Shown here: positions 54,404-61,529 of the stretch, one piece after another
Numbering within the stretch: position 1 is the first letter of the stretch
Layout: the number at the start of each line of letters is the position of its first letter
From: Nocardia cyriacigeorgica GUH-2
GTDB lineage: Bacteria; Actinomycetota; Actinomycetes; Mycobacteriales; Mycobacteriaceae
Reading direction: 5' to 3'
Length of the DNA stretch: 64,000 nt
Assembly: GCF_000284035.1 (NCBI RefSeq)
Contig: NC_016887.1
Location: 682,001 to 746,000, forward strand
The notes under the pieces: generated by a model
Seen by the model: the letters and a program-made list of their open reading frames with translations, nothing else
The model's database searches: none
Told to the model about the DNA's origin: nothing
Made by a program: the position numbers and the translations under genes

Positions 54404-55989
54404 TCGGCGCCGGCGGGCAGCGACGCAGCGGTTCGTCGGTAGGCGACGGCGCGGGATCGGGGAGGATCTGCGCCGCCGAATTCCTCGAAGCGTTGCTCGA
54501 TCCGGGCACGTTCCGCAGCTGGGACCGGCCACCACTGGCCGTGGACGCGTCCCCGCGCTATCGCGATGAGCTGCGCGCTGCGGCGGAACGCGCCGGTACC
54601 GATGAATCGGTGCGCACCGGCGAAGGCCTGCTGCGCGGCCGCCGGGTAGCCGTGATCGCCTGCGAGTTCGGCTTTCTCGCGGGTTCGATCGGTGTTGCGG
54701 CGGCCGAACGCATCGTCACCGCTGTCGAGCGGGCGACCGATCTCGGCCTGCCGCTGATCGCCTCACCGACCTCCGGCGGTACCCGAATGCAAGAGGGCAC
54801 CGTCGCTTTCGTGCAGATGGTCAAGATCGCCGGTGCGGTCGCCGCACACAAATCGGCCGGTTATCCCTATCTGGTGTATCTGCGCGACCCGACGATGGGC
54901 GGCGTCTTCGCCTCCTGGGGATCACTGGGCCACATGACCTTCGCCCAGCCCGGCGCCATGATCGGCTTCCTCGGGCCGCGGGTGTATCAGGCCCTTTATG
55001 ACCAGCCGTTTCCGAGCGGTGTGCAGACGGCGGAGAATTTGTACCGGCACGGCGTCATCGACGGGGTCGTGGGGCTTTCGGTCTTCCGGCGGATCGCGCA
55101 TCGGGCGTTGAGTGTGCTGAGCGGGGTGCCGGATCCCGATGCGGCGCCGCCTGTTTCGCCGCTCGGCTCGCTTGGCATCGACTCGAGTGGTGCCGCGCTG
55201 GGGAATCAAGCTGCTGAGGATGCTTGGCAGTCGGTGCTGAGCTCCCGCCGCTCCGACCGCCCCGGTCTCCGTGAACTGCTACGCCATGTGACGCAACGGG
55301 TTCCGCTCAGCGGCACCGGCCAGGGCGAGACCGACCGGACGGTGGTGCTGGCCTTGGCGCGATTCCGCGGTCAGCCCTGCGTCGTATTCGGTCACGACCG
55401 GGCCGGGCAGGTGGGGGAGAACACCATGGGGCCGGCGGCGTTGCGGGAGGCGCGGCGCAGTATGCAGCTGGCGCAGGAGTTGGGGGTGCCGTTGGTGCTG
55501 GTGATCGATACCGTCGGCGCGGCGCTGTCGAAGGAGGCCGAGGAGCGGGGGCTGGCTCCCGAGATCGCGCGGTGCATCTCCGATCTCGTCACGCTGGATA
55601 CTCCCACCATCTCGGTCCTGCTCGGCCAGGGCACCGGCGGCGGCGCGCTGGCCCTGCTGCCGGCCGACCGGGTGCTGGCCGCGACGCACGGCTGGCTCGC
55701 CCCGCTGCCGCCGGAGGGTGCGAGTGCGATCGTGCATCGCGATACCGGCCACGCTCCGGAACTGGCCCGCTCCCAAGGCATCCGGGCTGCCGACCTGCGG
55801 GCCGCCGGGATCGTCGACCGCATCGTCGCCGAAAAGCCGGATGCGGCAGACGAACCCATCGAGTTCGCCCGCCGCATGGTCGCCGCCATCGGCTCCGAGC
55901 TGGCCGGACTTCGTGCTATGCCGCTGGATGAGCTGCGAGCCGCCCGGCACCTGCGTTACCGCCGCCTCGGCCTCCCGCGCGCGGATTGA
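54400..55989 (+). CDS. accD3: Acyl-CoA carboxylase carboxyltransferase (AccD3 type)
   Basis: A 529-residue biotin-dependent carboxyltransferase containing both halves (AccD- and AccA-like) of the beta subunit fold. Segments: GRRVAVIACEFGFLAGSIGVAAAERI, SPTSGGTRMQEGTVAFVQM, PTMGGVFASWGSLGHM and, in the second half, LVLVIDTVGAALSKEAEERGLA, LLGQGTGGGALALLPADRV and LPPEGASAIVHRDTGHA. It closely resembles M. tuberculosis AccD3, next to prrA there. Which acyl-CoA it uses is unknown. The TTG 54400 start overlaps the CvnD stop, so it is translated with the conservon. Its N-terminus is about 20 residues longer than AccD3. Confidence 0.9.
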   Translation: MIGAGGQRRSGSSVGDGAGSGRICAAEFLEALLDPGTFRSWDRPPLAVDASPRYRDELRAAAERAGTDESVRTGEGLLRGRRVAVIACEFGFLAGSIGVAAAERIVTAVERATDLGLPLIASPTSGGTRMQEGTVAFVQMVKIAGAVAAHKSAGYPYLVYLRDPTMGGVFASWGSLGHMTFAQPGAMIGFLGPRVYQALYDQPFPSGVQTAENLYRHGVIDGVVGLSVFRRIAHRALSVLSGVPDPDAAPPVSPLGSLGIDSSGAALGNQAAEDAWQSVLSSRRSDRPGLRELLRHVTQRVPLSGTGQGETDRTVVLALARFRGQPCVVFGHDRAGQVGENTMGPAALREARRSMQLAQELGVPLVLVIDTVGAALSKEAEERGLAPEIARCISDLVTLDTPTISVLLGQGTGGGALALLPADRVLAATHGWLAPLPPEGASAIVHRDTGHAPELARSQGIRAADLRAAGIVDRIVAEKPDAADEPIEFARRMVAAIGSELAGLRAMPLDELRAARHLRYRRLGLPRAD

Positions 55990-56038
55990 CCTTCGACGGG
56001 CTCGATTCGCGCCGACCGACATCGCGTCCGACGCGCTC

Positions 56039-56581
56039 TCAGCTCTCCGGTTCGGGGTCAGGCCGATTCCACCCCAGGATCATCGCCGGCGCGCATCCAC
56101 CGGCGAGCAGTGCCGCGAGCATCATCACGCCCCCGGCATACGCGGTGCGGAAGGAGTCGGCCTCGGGGAGCAGCGCACCGGAGAAGATCAGGAACAGCAG
56201 CGGGGGCAGGGTGAGCATCTGGGTCAGCGACAGGCCGGCTGAGTGCGCCTTGTTGCGTTCGGTGATCTCCAGCTCATCGAGCACTTCCTCGGGCGCGTGG
56301 TCCTGACGATTGGAAGCGATGCGCAGCATGACCCAGGCGATCATGAACACCACCGCGGCGGGCAGGGTGGCCAGTGCGGCCATATTCACGCCGAATGCGC
56401 ACAGCAATCCGGCCACCGCGAGCACGAGCAACGCCGCCGCCACGATGACGACGAGCAGGCGCCGCCGTCGCCGCGTGCGCCAACCGGGCAGCAGGCCGGC
56501 CGTCCGCTCCTCCTGGACCAGCCAGCGACGGACTCGATATTCCTGGTAGCGGTCGAGCAGACCGGTGGTGGCGTGGGTCAT
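56039..56581 (-). CDS. Membrane protein coupled to an XRE regulator
   Basis: A 180-residue membrane protein with a basic N-terminal stretch (LLPGWRTRRRRR) and four predicted helices (about 41-64, 67-88, 119-139, 147-168). ATG 56581 overlaps the TGA of the upstream XRE regulator gene by 4 nt. The pairing of a ~95-residue HTH protein with a short multi-helix protein is common in Gram-positive genomes and often concerns membrane stress or growth phase; no specific function can be assigned. Confidence 0.7.
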   Translation of the reverse strand: MTHATTGLLDRYQEYRVRRWLVQEERTAGLLPGWRTRRRRRLLVVIVAAALLVLAVAGLLCAFGVNMAALATLPAAVVFMIAWVMLRIASNRQDHAPEEVLDELEITERNKAHSAGLSLTQMLTLPPLLFLIFSGALLPEADSFRTAYAGGVMMLAALLAGGCAPAMILGWNRPDPEPES

Positions 56582-56862
56582 TTCTGTCCTTTCGTCCGGG
56601 AGTAGAGCTCGGCCGACAGCGGGCCGAACTCGGTGCGCGAGAAGACGGCCTCGACGGGCAGGTCGAACACGTCGCAGATGCGCAGGGCCAGGTCGAGGCT
56701 CGGATAGTGGTCGCCGCGTTCGAGCGCCCCGATGGTCTGCACGTTGACGTTCACCTCCTCGGCCAGCGCGGCCCGGCTCATTCGATGCTCGGCACGCAGC
56801 ACCGCGATCCGGTTGTAGATCGGGAGGGTTTCCCCTCTTCTTACTGGGCTCACACAACACAT
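56578..56862 (-). CDS. XRE-family DNA-binding protein
   Basis: A 94-residue helix-turn-helix regulator: IYNRIAVLRAEHRMSRAALAEEVNVNVQTIGALERGDHYPSLDLALRICDVFDLPVEAVF, a complete Cro/CI-type HTH. It starts at ATG 56862 or GTG 56853. A perfect inverted repeat (TGTTGGG-N4-CCCAACA) abuts the ATG on its 5' side, so autorepression is likely, possibly with a leaderless transcript. The gene overlaps a membrane protein gene downstream, making a two-gene operon. Confidence 0.85.
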   Translation of the reverse strand: MCCVSPVRRGETLPIYNRIAVLRAEHRMSRAALAEEVNVNVQTIGALERGDHYPSLDLALRICDVFDLPVEAVFSRTEFGPLSAELYSRTKGQK

Positions 56863-56880
56863 TGTTGGGAAAACCCAACA
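56863..56880. promoter_or_regulatory. Palindromic operator of the XRE gene
   Basis: TGTTGGG-AAAA-CCCAACA is a perfect 7+7 bp inverted repeat directly before the ATG of the XRE gene (minus strand). Its size fits a dimeric Cro-like repressor, and its position allows direct blocking of transcription. Confidence 0.55.
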
Positions 56881-56953
56881 TCCTGTCAAGCGTGAGTCAA
56901 CACGTACCGGCTGCTCGTTGACCATGGCGCCCGGCGCTTCTACGGTCGAATCC

Positions 56954-57808
56954 GTGACCTTCAGAAGCGAGACCTGCGCCATTCCCTCGATCGTGCTGAA
57001 CGACGGGAACGTGATCCCGCAGCTCGGGTTCGGGGTGTTCCAAGTTCCGGCCGACGATGTCTTTCCCGTGGTCACGGCCGCCTTGGAGGCCGGGTACCGC
57101 AGCATCGACACCGCGGCGATCTACGGCAACGAGGAGGGAACCGGCCGGGCCATCCGCCAGTCCGGCATCCCGCGCGACGAGATCTACGTGACCACCAAGC
57201 TGTGGAACTCCGAACAGGGCTACGACTCCACGCTGCGCGCCTTCGACGCCAGCATGCAGCGGCTGGGCCTGGACTACCTCGATCTGTATCTGATCCACTG
57301 GCCCGCGCCGTCCGCGGATCGCTTCGTCGACACCTTCAAGGCGTTCAAGGCCCTCAAGGCCGACGGCCGGGTGCGTTCGATCGGGGTCTCGAATTTCCGG
57401 ATCCCGGATCTGGAGCGGGTGATCGGGGAGACCGGCGAGATCCCCGCGGTCAACCAGATCGAGTTGCATCCCCGTCTCACCCAGCGTGAGCTGCGCGAAT
57501 ACCACGCCGAGCATGCGATCGCGACCGAGGCGTGGAGCCCGCTCGGCCAGGGCACGCTGCTCGACCACAAGGTGATCACCGAAATCGCCGGCGAGCTCGA
57601 CCGCACCCCGGCGCAGGTGATCATCCGCTGGCATCTGCAGCTGGGCAATATCGTCATCCCGAAGTCGGTGACGCCGTCGCGGATCGTGTCGAACTTCGAT
57701 GTGTTCGGCTTCGAACTGTCCGGTGAGCAGATGGCGGCGATCAGCGCCCTCGACGACGGCGGCCGCGTCGGCCCGGATCCGTCGACCTTCGCTGCCGGTC
57801 TGGACTAG
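56954..57808 (+). CDS. Aldo/keto reductase
   Basis: A 284-residue NADPH-dependent aldo/keto reductase of the AKR5 type (2,5-diketogluconate reductase-like). The full catalytic tetrad is visible: Asp52 and Tyr57 in SIDTAAIYGNEEG, Lys82 in TTKLWN and His115 in YLIHWPAPS. Cofactor segment IPKSVTPSRI near the C-terminus is intact. GTG 56954 is chosen; the frame is open to 56918. It reduces carbonyl compounds; the natural substrate is unknown. It is divergent from the XRE/membrane-protein operon. Confidence 0.92.
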   Translation: MTFRSETCAIPSIVLNDGNVIPQLGFGVFQVPADDVFPVVTAALEAGYRSIDTAAIYGNEEGTGRAIRQSGIPRDEIYVTTKLWNSEQGYDSTLRAFDASMQRLGLDYLDLYLIHWPAPSADRFVDTFKAFKALKADGRVRSIGVSNFRIPDLERVIGETGEIPAVNQIELHPRLTQRELREYHAEHAIATEAWSPLGQGTLLDHKVITEIAGELDRTPAQVIIRWHLQLGNIVIPKSVTPSRIVSNFDVFGFELSGEQMAAISALDDGGRVGPDPSTFAAGLD

Positions 57809-57887
57809 CAGCTGCCACCCGCGCGGTGGCCAACCGCTGGCTCCCGGGCCCGGTCTCGCCTGGCCGGTGCGCTCCGGATGGCGTCGG

Positions 57888-59075
57888 CTAGCGGCTGCCC
57901 ACGCCCAGATAGGCCGCCAACTCGACCGCTGCCGCCCGCCCGGCCCGATTGGCGCCGATGGTGCTGGCCGAGGGCCCGTACCCGATGAGGTGAATGCGCG
58001 GATCCACCGCGACCTGGGTGGCCAGCCGTCCGGTCATGGTGATGCCGCCGCCCGGTCCGCGTAGCCGCAGCGGCGCGAGATGGTCGAGCGCGCTGCGGAA
58101 TCCGGTCGCCCACAGGATGACCTGCGCGGGCTGGAACGTCCCGTCGGCCCAGCGCACACCGTCGGGTTCGATGTGATCGAACATCGGCAGCCGGTGCAGG
58201 ACGCCGCGATCGCGGGCCGCGCGCAGCCGGTCGTCGAGCGGCAGGCCGGTCACCGACACCACCGAACCGGGCGGCAGTCCGCGCCGCACCCGGTCTTCCA
58301 CGATGGCGACCGCGCGCCGCCCGTCGTCCTCGGCGAACGGGGTCTCCCGGAACTTCGGTTCCGTGCGGGTCACCCAGGTGGTCGTGGTGACCTGGGAGAT
58401 CTCGTCGAGCAGCTGTACCGCCGAAATGCCGCCGCCGACCACCACGACATGCTTGCCCGCGAACTCGTCCGCGGTCTGATAGTCGCGCGTGTGCAGCTGA
58501 CGTCCGGCGAAGGTTTCCGCGCCCCGATAGCGCGGGATGAACGGATGCTCCCAGGTGCCGGTGCCGTTGATCAGGCCACGGACCCGGATGGTGCCCGCCG
58601 AATCGGTTTCCGCGTGCAGCACACCGCCGCGATCGGTGGACTCGGCCGGATTGTCATCGTGCGCCCGGCGATCGCAGACGACCTTGACCGTCACCTGCCG
58701 CCGTACCCGCAGGTCGAACCGCTTTTCGTAGAGCTCGTAGTAGCGCGGGACGGCGGTCGCCGCGGGAGCCGACTCCGAGCCGTCGGGCAGGGTCTCCGCG
58801 AACGACATCCCCGGTAGATCGTGCACCCGGTTCACCGTGGTCAACGTCAGCGAGGGCCAGCGGAACTGCCAGGCGCCACCCGGGCCGGGCGCGTGATCAA
58901 CGATCAGGAAGTCGCGTTCGGGCTCCAGCCCGCGCCTGCGCAGGTGATAACCCGCCGACAACCCGGCCTGCCCGGCGCCGATCACCAGGATCGGGTAATC
59001 CACCGCGGTCGGGTCGGCATCGCGTTCGCCGGAGGACGTCGTCTGATCGGACAGCACAGTTCCGATCGTATGCAT
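57888..59075 (-). CDS. Flavin-containing monooxygenase-like oxidoreductase
   Basis: A 395-residue FAD/NADPH oxidoreductase. Two Rossmann glycine motifs: the FAD site ILVIGAGQAGLSAGYHL near residue 33 and the NADPH site HVVVVGGGISAVQLL near 190. The segment PGPGGAWQFRWPSLTLTTVN and the later ATGFRSALDHL (ATG motif) are typical of flavin monooxygenases and of thioredoxin-reductase-like putative flavoproteins. The substrate is unknown. ATG 59075 (MHTIGTVLSDQ) is used. Confidence 0.85.
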   Translation of the reverse strand: MHTIGTVLSDQTTSSGERDADPTAVDYPILVIGAGQAGLSAGYHLRRRGLEPERDFLIVDHAPGPGGAWQFRWPSLTLTTVNRVHDLPGMSFAETLPDGSESAPAATAVPRYYELYEKRFDLRVRRQVTVKVVCDRRAHDDNPAESTDRGGVLHAETDSAGTIRVRGLINGTGTWEHPFIPRYRGAETFAGRQLHTRDYQTADEFAGKHVVVVGGGISAVQLLDEISQVTTTTWVTRTEPKFRETPFAEDDGRRAVAIVEDRVRRGLPPGSVVSVTGLPLDDRLRAARDRGVLHRLPMFDHIEPDGVRWADGTFQPAQVILWATGFRSALDHLAPLRLRGPGGGITMTGRLATQVAVDPRIHLIGYGPSASTIGANRAGRAAAVELAAYLGVGSR

Positions 59076-59315
59076 GCGCGCGGTTCGCCGGGCCGCGCGC
59101 GATCTGCGGACCGTGCACCTGCGGCCGGCTGTGGTCTCGCCGTGACGCTGCACTTGCGCGCCTTCGCGTCCGTCGCGCGCCCGACCCGGGTCATGTCCTC
59201 GGAGGCGCGGATCGGCCCGTCTGTGACCGCGCACATTCGCGCCGCGCCCGGACTGTGTCAGCTCCTGTGGCAGCATGAACGCAACAGTCGGAATTCGTTC
59301 AGCTGGGGAGGAAGC

Positions 59316-60041
59316 ATGCTCGGTGTCAGCCGCGATGGTGACGTCGTCACCATCGAATTACAGCGCGAACAGCGCCGCAACGCCCTGAACATCGAGCTGG
59401 TCACGCAGCTGCGTGATGCGGTGCTCGATGCGGCCGAACAGGCACGGGTCATCGTGCTCACCGGACGAGGGCCGATCTTCAGTGCCGGCGCCGATCTCGG
59501 CGGGGTGTATTCCGAGGAGTTCCTCGACCGGCTGCTGGAGATGCTGCACACTATCGAATCGGCGCCGGTTCCGGTGATCTCGGCGATCAACGGCGCCGCC
59601 CTCGGTGCGGGTGTGCAGCTGGCGCTGGCTTCGGATCTGCGGGTGCTCGAACCGGATTCGTACATCGCCATTCCCGCCGCCAAGCTGGGCATCAGCGTCG
59701 ACCGCTGGACGGTGCGCCGGCTGGTCTCGCTGATCGGCGGCGGCCCGGCCCGCACCATCCTGCTGGGTGCGGAGTCGGTGTCGGCCGAGGACGCCTACGG
59801 CTTCGGCTTCGCCAACCGGATCGGCACCCTCGACGACGCGCAGGCCTGGGCCAAGTCCATCGCCGAACTGGCGCCGCTGTCGCTGCGTCATCTCAAACTG
59901 GTGCTCAACGACGACGGCACCCGCGACCCGGAGAACGCCCAGCAGCGTGAGGCGCTGGAAGCGGCCTGGTCCAGCGCCGACGCCCAGGAGGGCCGCCTGG
60001 CCAGGCAAGAGAAGCGCGCGGCGAAATTCCAGGGGCGATGA
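59316..60041 (+). CDS. echA6: Enoyl-CoA hydratase/isomerase-family protein (EchA6-like)
   Basis: A 241-residue crotonase-fold protein starting at ATG 59316 with GGGGAGGA 3-4 nt upstream. The oxyanion-hole segments are FSAGADLGGVY and INGAALGAGVQLALASDLRV. The usual catalytic Glu pair is not obvious: the region IAIPAAKLGISVDRW lacks Glu at the classical positions, as in mycobacterial EchA6 (Rv0905), which binds rather than hydrates acyl-CoA and hands it to mycolic-acid synthesis. Its order with accD3 upstream and the Rv0906-like gene downstream matches M. tuberculosis. ATGA overlap with the next gene. Confidence 0.88.
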   Translation: MLGVSRDGDVVTIELQREQRRNALNIELVTQLRDAVLDAAEQARVIVLTGRGPIFSAGADLGGVYSEEFLDRLLEMLHTIESAPVPVISAINGAALGAGVQLALASDLRVLEPDSYIAIPAAKLGISVDRWTVRRLVSLIGGGPARTILLGAESVSAEDAYGFGFANRIGTLDDAQAWAKSIAELAPLSLRHLKLVLNDDGTRDPENAQQREALEAAWSSADAQEGRLARQEKRAAKFQGR

Positions 60042-61183
60042 TGCGGATGCGACGAGTCGTCACCACGGCCGCGGGCGCGCTCGGTCTCACCTGGGTGGCG
60101 CGGGCGCTGTGGGGCCTGCCGACGGCGATGGGCGCCTCCATCTCGGCCATCCAGCCCTATGCGACGGGCTCCACCAGCTACCGCAACCGCCAATTCCACA
60201 ACACCGAGCCCAGCAGCCAGATCGCGCCCGGTGCGGCGCCGTCGCTGCTGCGGTCGTTCCTCACCCAGCGTCATGCCGGTCGCCCGGCGCGGCCGGTGCC
60301 GCTGGTGACGCCGCAGCTGCCCGCGCAGGCCGCCGATCTGGCCGTCACCTGGTACGGGCACGCGACGGCGTTGATCGAGGTCGACGGCTACCGCATCCTC
60401 ACCGACCCGGTGTGGAGCGAGCGGGTCTCGCCCTCGCCGCTGGTGGGTCCGGCCCGGCTGCATCCGGTGCCCGCGCCGCTGTCGGAGCTGCCGTCGGTGG
60501 ACGCGGTGATCATCTCCCATGACCACTACGACCACCTCGATGCCGCCACCGTGCGGGCGCTGGTGGCCGGGCAGAGCGCGCCGTTCGTGGTGCCCGTCGG
60601 CATCGGTGCGCATCTGCGGCACTGGGGTGTGCCCGATCAGCGGATCGTCGAATTGGATTGGGGCGGTTCGGTTTCACTGTCCGAACTGGGTCGCGCCCGG
60701 GACGGCGAAGACCTGACCATCACCTGTGTGGAGGCGCGCCACTTCTCCGGCCGCGGCCTGATCCGCAACACCACGCTGTGGGCGTCGTGGTCGCTGGCCG
60801 GCCCGACCCGCCGGGTCTATTTCGGCGGCGACACCGGCTACACCAAGGCCTTCGCGGAGGCCGGAACCACGCTCGGTCCCTTCGATCTGACGCTGCTGCC
60901 GATCGGCGCCTACGACGAACGCTGGACCGATGTGCACATGAACCCGGAGGAGGCGGTGCGCGCGCACGCCGACCTGTGCGCCGGCGACCCCACCCACGGC
61001 CTGCTGGTGCCGATCCACTGGGCGACGTTCAATCTCGCCTTCCACGGGTGGTCGGAGCCGGTGCAGCGGATGGTGACGGCCGCGCGGGCGGCGGGCACCA
61101 TCGTGGCGGTTCCGAAGCCGGGGGAGCGTCTGGATCCCGATGACCTGCCGTCCGGGCAGTTGTGGTGGAAAGATATCGGGTGA
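60038..61183 (+). CDS. MBL-fold hydrolase, NAPE-PLD-like (Rv0906-like)
   Basis: A 381-residue metallo-beta-lactamase-fold hydrolase. The N-terminus has a hydrophobic anchor (VVTTAAGALGLTWVARALWG). Metal ligands: HDHYDH with His161, His163, Asp165, His166; a further His in EARHFSGRG, Asp in FGGDTGYT and His in LVPIHWATF. The core resembles N-acyl-phosphatidylethanolamine phospholipase D and its bacterial relative UlaG. The start overlaps the echA6 stop (ATGA), so the two are coupled. It probably cleaves a phosphodiester lipid at the membrane. Confidence 0.88.
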   Translation: MMRMRRVVTTAAGALGLTWVARALWGLPTAMGASISAIQPYATGSTSYRNRQFHNTEPSSQIAPGAAPSLLRSFLTQRHAGRPARPVPLVTPQLPAQAADLAVTWYGHATALIEVDGYRILTDPVWSERVSPSPLVGPARLHPVPAPLSELPSVDAVIISHDHYDHLDAATVRALVAGQSAPFVVPVGIGAHLRHWGVPDQRIVELDWGGSVSLSELGRARDGEDLTITCVEARHFSGRGLIRNTTLWASWSLAGPTRRVYFGGDTGYTKAFAEAGTTLGPFDLTLLPIGAYDERWTDVHMNPEEAVRAHADLCAGDPTHGLLVPIHWATFNLAFHGWSEPVQRMVTAARAAGTIVAVPKPGERLDPDDLPSGQLWWKDIG

Positions 61184-61220
61184 ACACCTCAACGACGGCA
61201 CAAGGAAGGACGTAGGACAT

Positions 61221-61454
61221 ATGAGTCTGTTGGACACCTTGAAGGGCCTGGTCGGCAAGGGTCAGGAGGCTGCGGCCAAGAATTCGGACAAGATCAATCA
61301 AGCCATCGACAAGGGTGGCGAGTTCATTGATCAGAAGACGAAGGGCAAGTACTCCGACAAGATCGAGAAGGGCAAGGAAGCCGCCAGGAAGGTCGTTCCG
61401 CCGGAGCAGCCGGGTCAGCAGCCGGGTGGCGGCCAGGTGCCTCCGCAGGCCTGA
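61221..61454 (+). CDS. MT0933-type antitoxin-like protein (Rv0909-like)
   Basis: A 77-residue, strongly charged, Lys-rich helical protein (LLDTLKGLVGKGQEAAAKNS, AIDKGGEFIDQKTKGKYSDK) with a Pro/Gly/Gln tail. It matches the small antitoxin family of Rv0909. In M. tuberculosis the partner toxin Rv0910 follows; here the next gene is ligD, so the cognate toxin is missing. ATG 61221 has GTAGGA upstream. Without the toxin, its present role is unclear; it could be a solo regulator or stress protein. Confidence 0.8.
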   Translation: MSLLDTLKGLVGKGQEAAAKNSDKINQAIDKGGEFIDQKTKGKYSDKIEKGKEAARKVVPPEQPGQQPGGGQVPPQA

Positions 61455-61500
61455 TCGCGCCGACGCCGCCCGCAGGGCAATGACTGTCCGCAGGCCGAGC

Positions 61501-61529
61501 GCGGGAACCGGATGAACGCCGGTTCCCGC
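61501..61529 (+). promoter_or_regulatory. 11-bp hairpin enclosing the ligD start codon
   Basis: GCGGGAACCGG and CCGGTTCCCGC pair perfectly, and the 7-nt loop begins with the ligD ATG (61512). There is no Shine-Dalgarno sequence. The structure could terminate the antitoxin transcript, hide the start in longer mRNAs, or be removed in a leaderless ligD mRNA beginning at the ATG. Confidence 0.55.
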
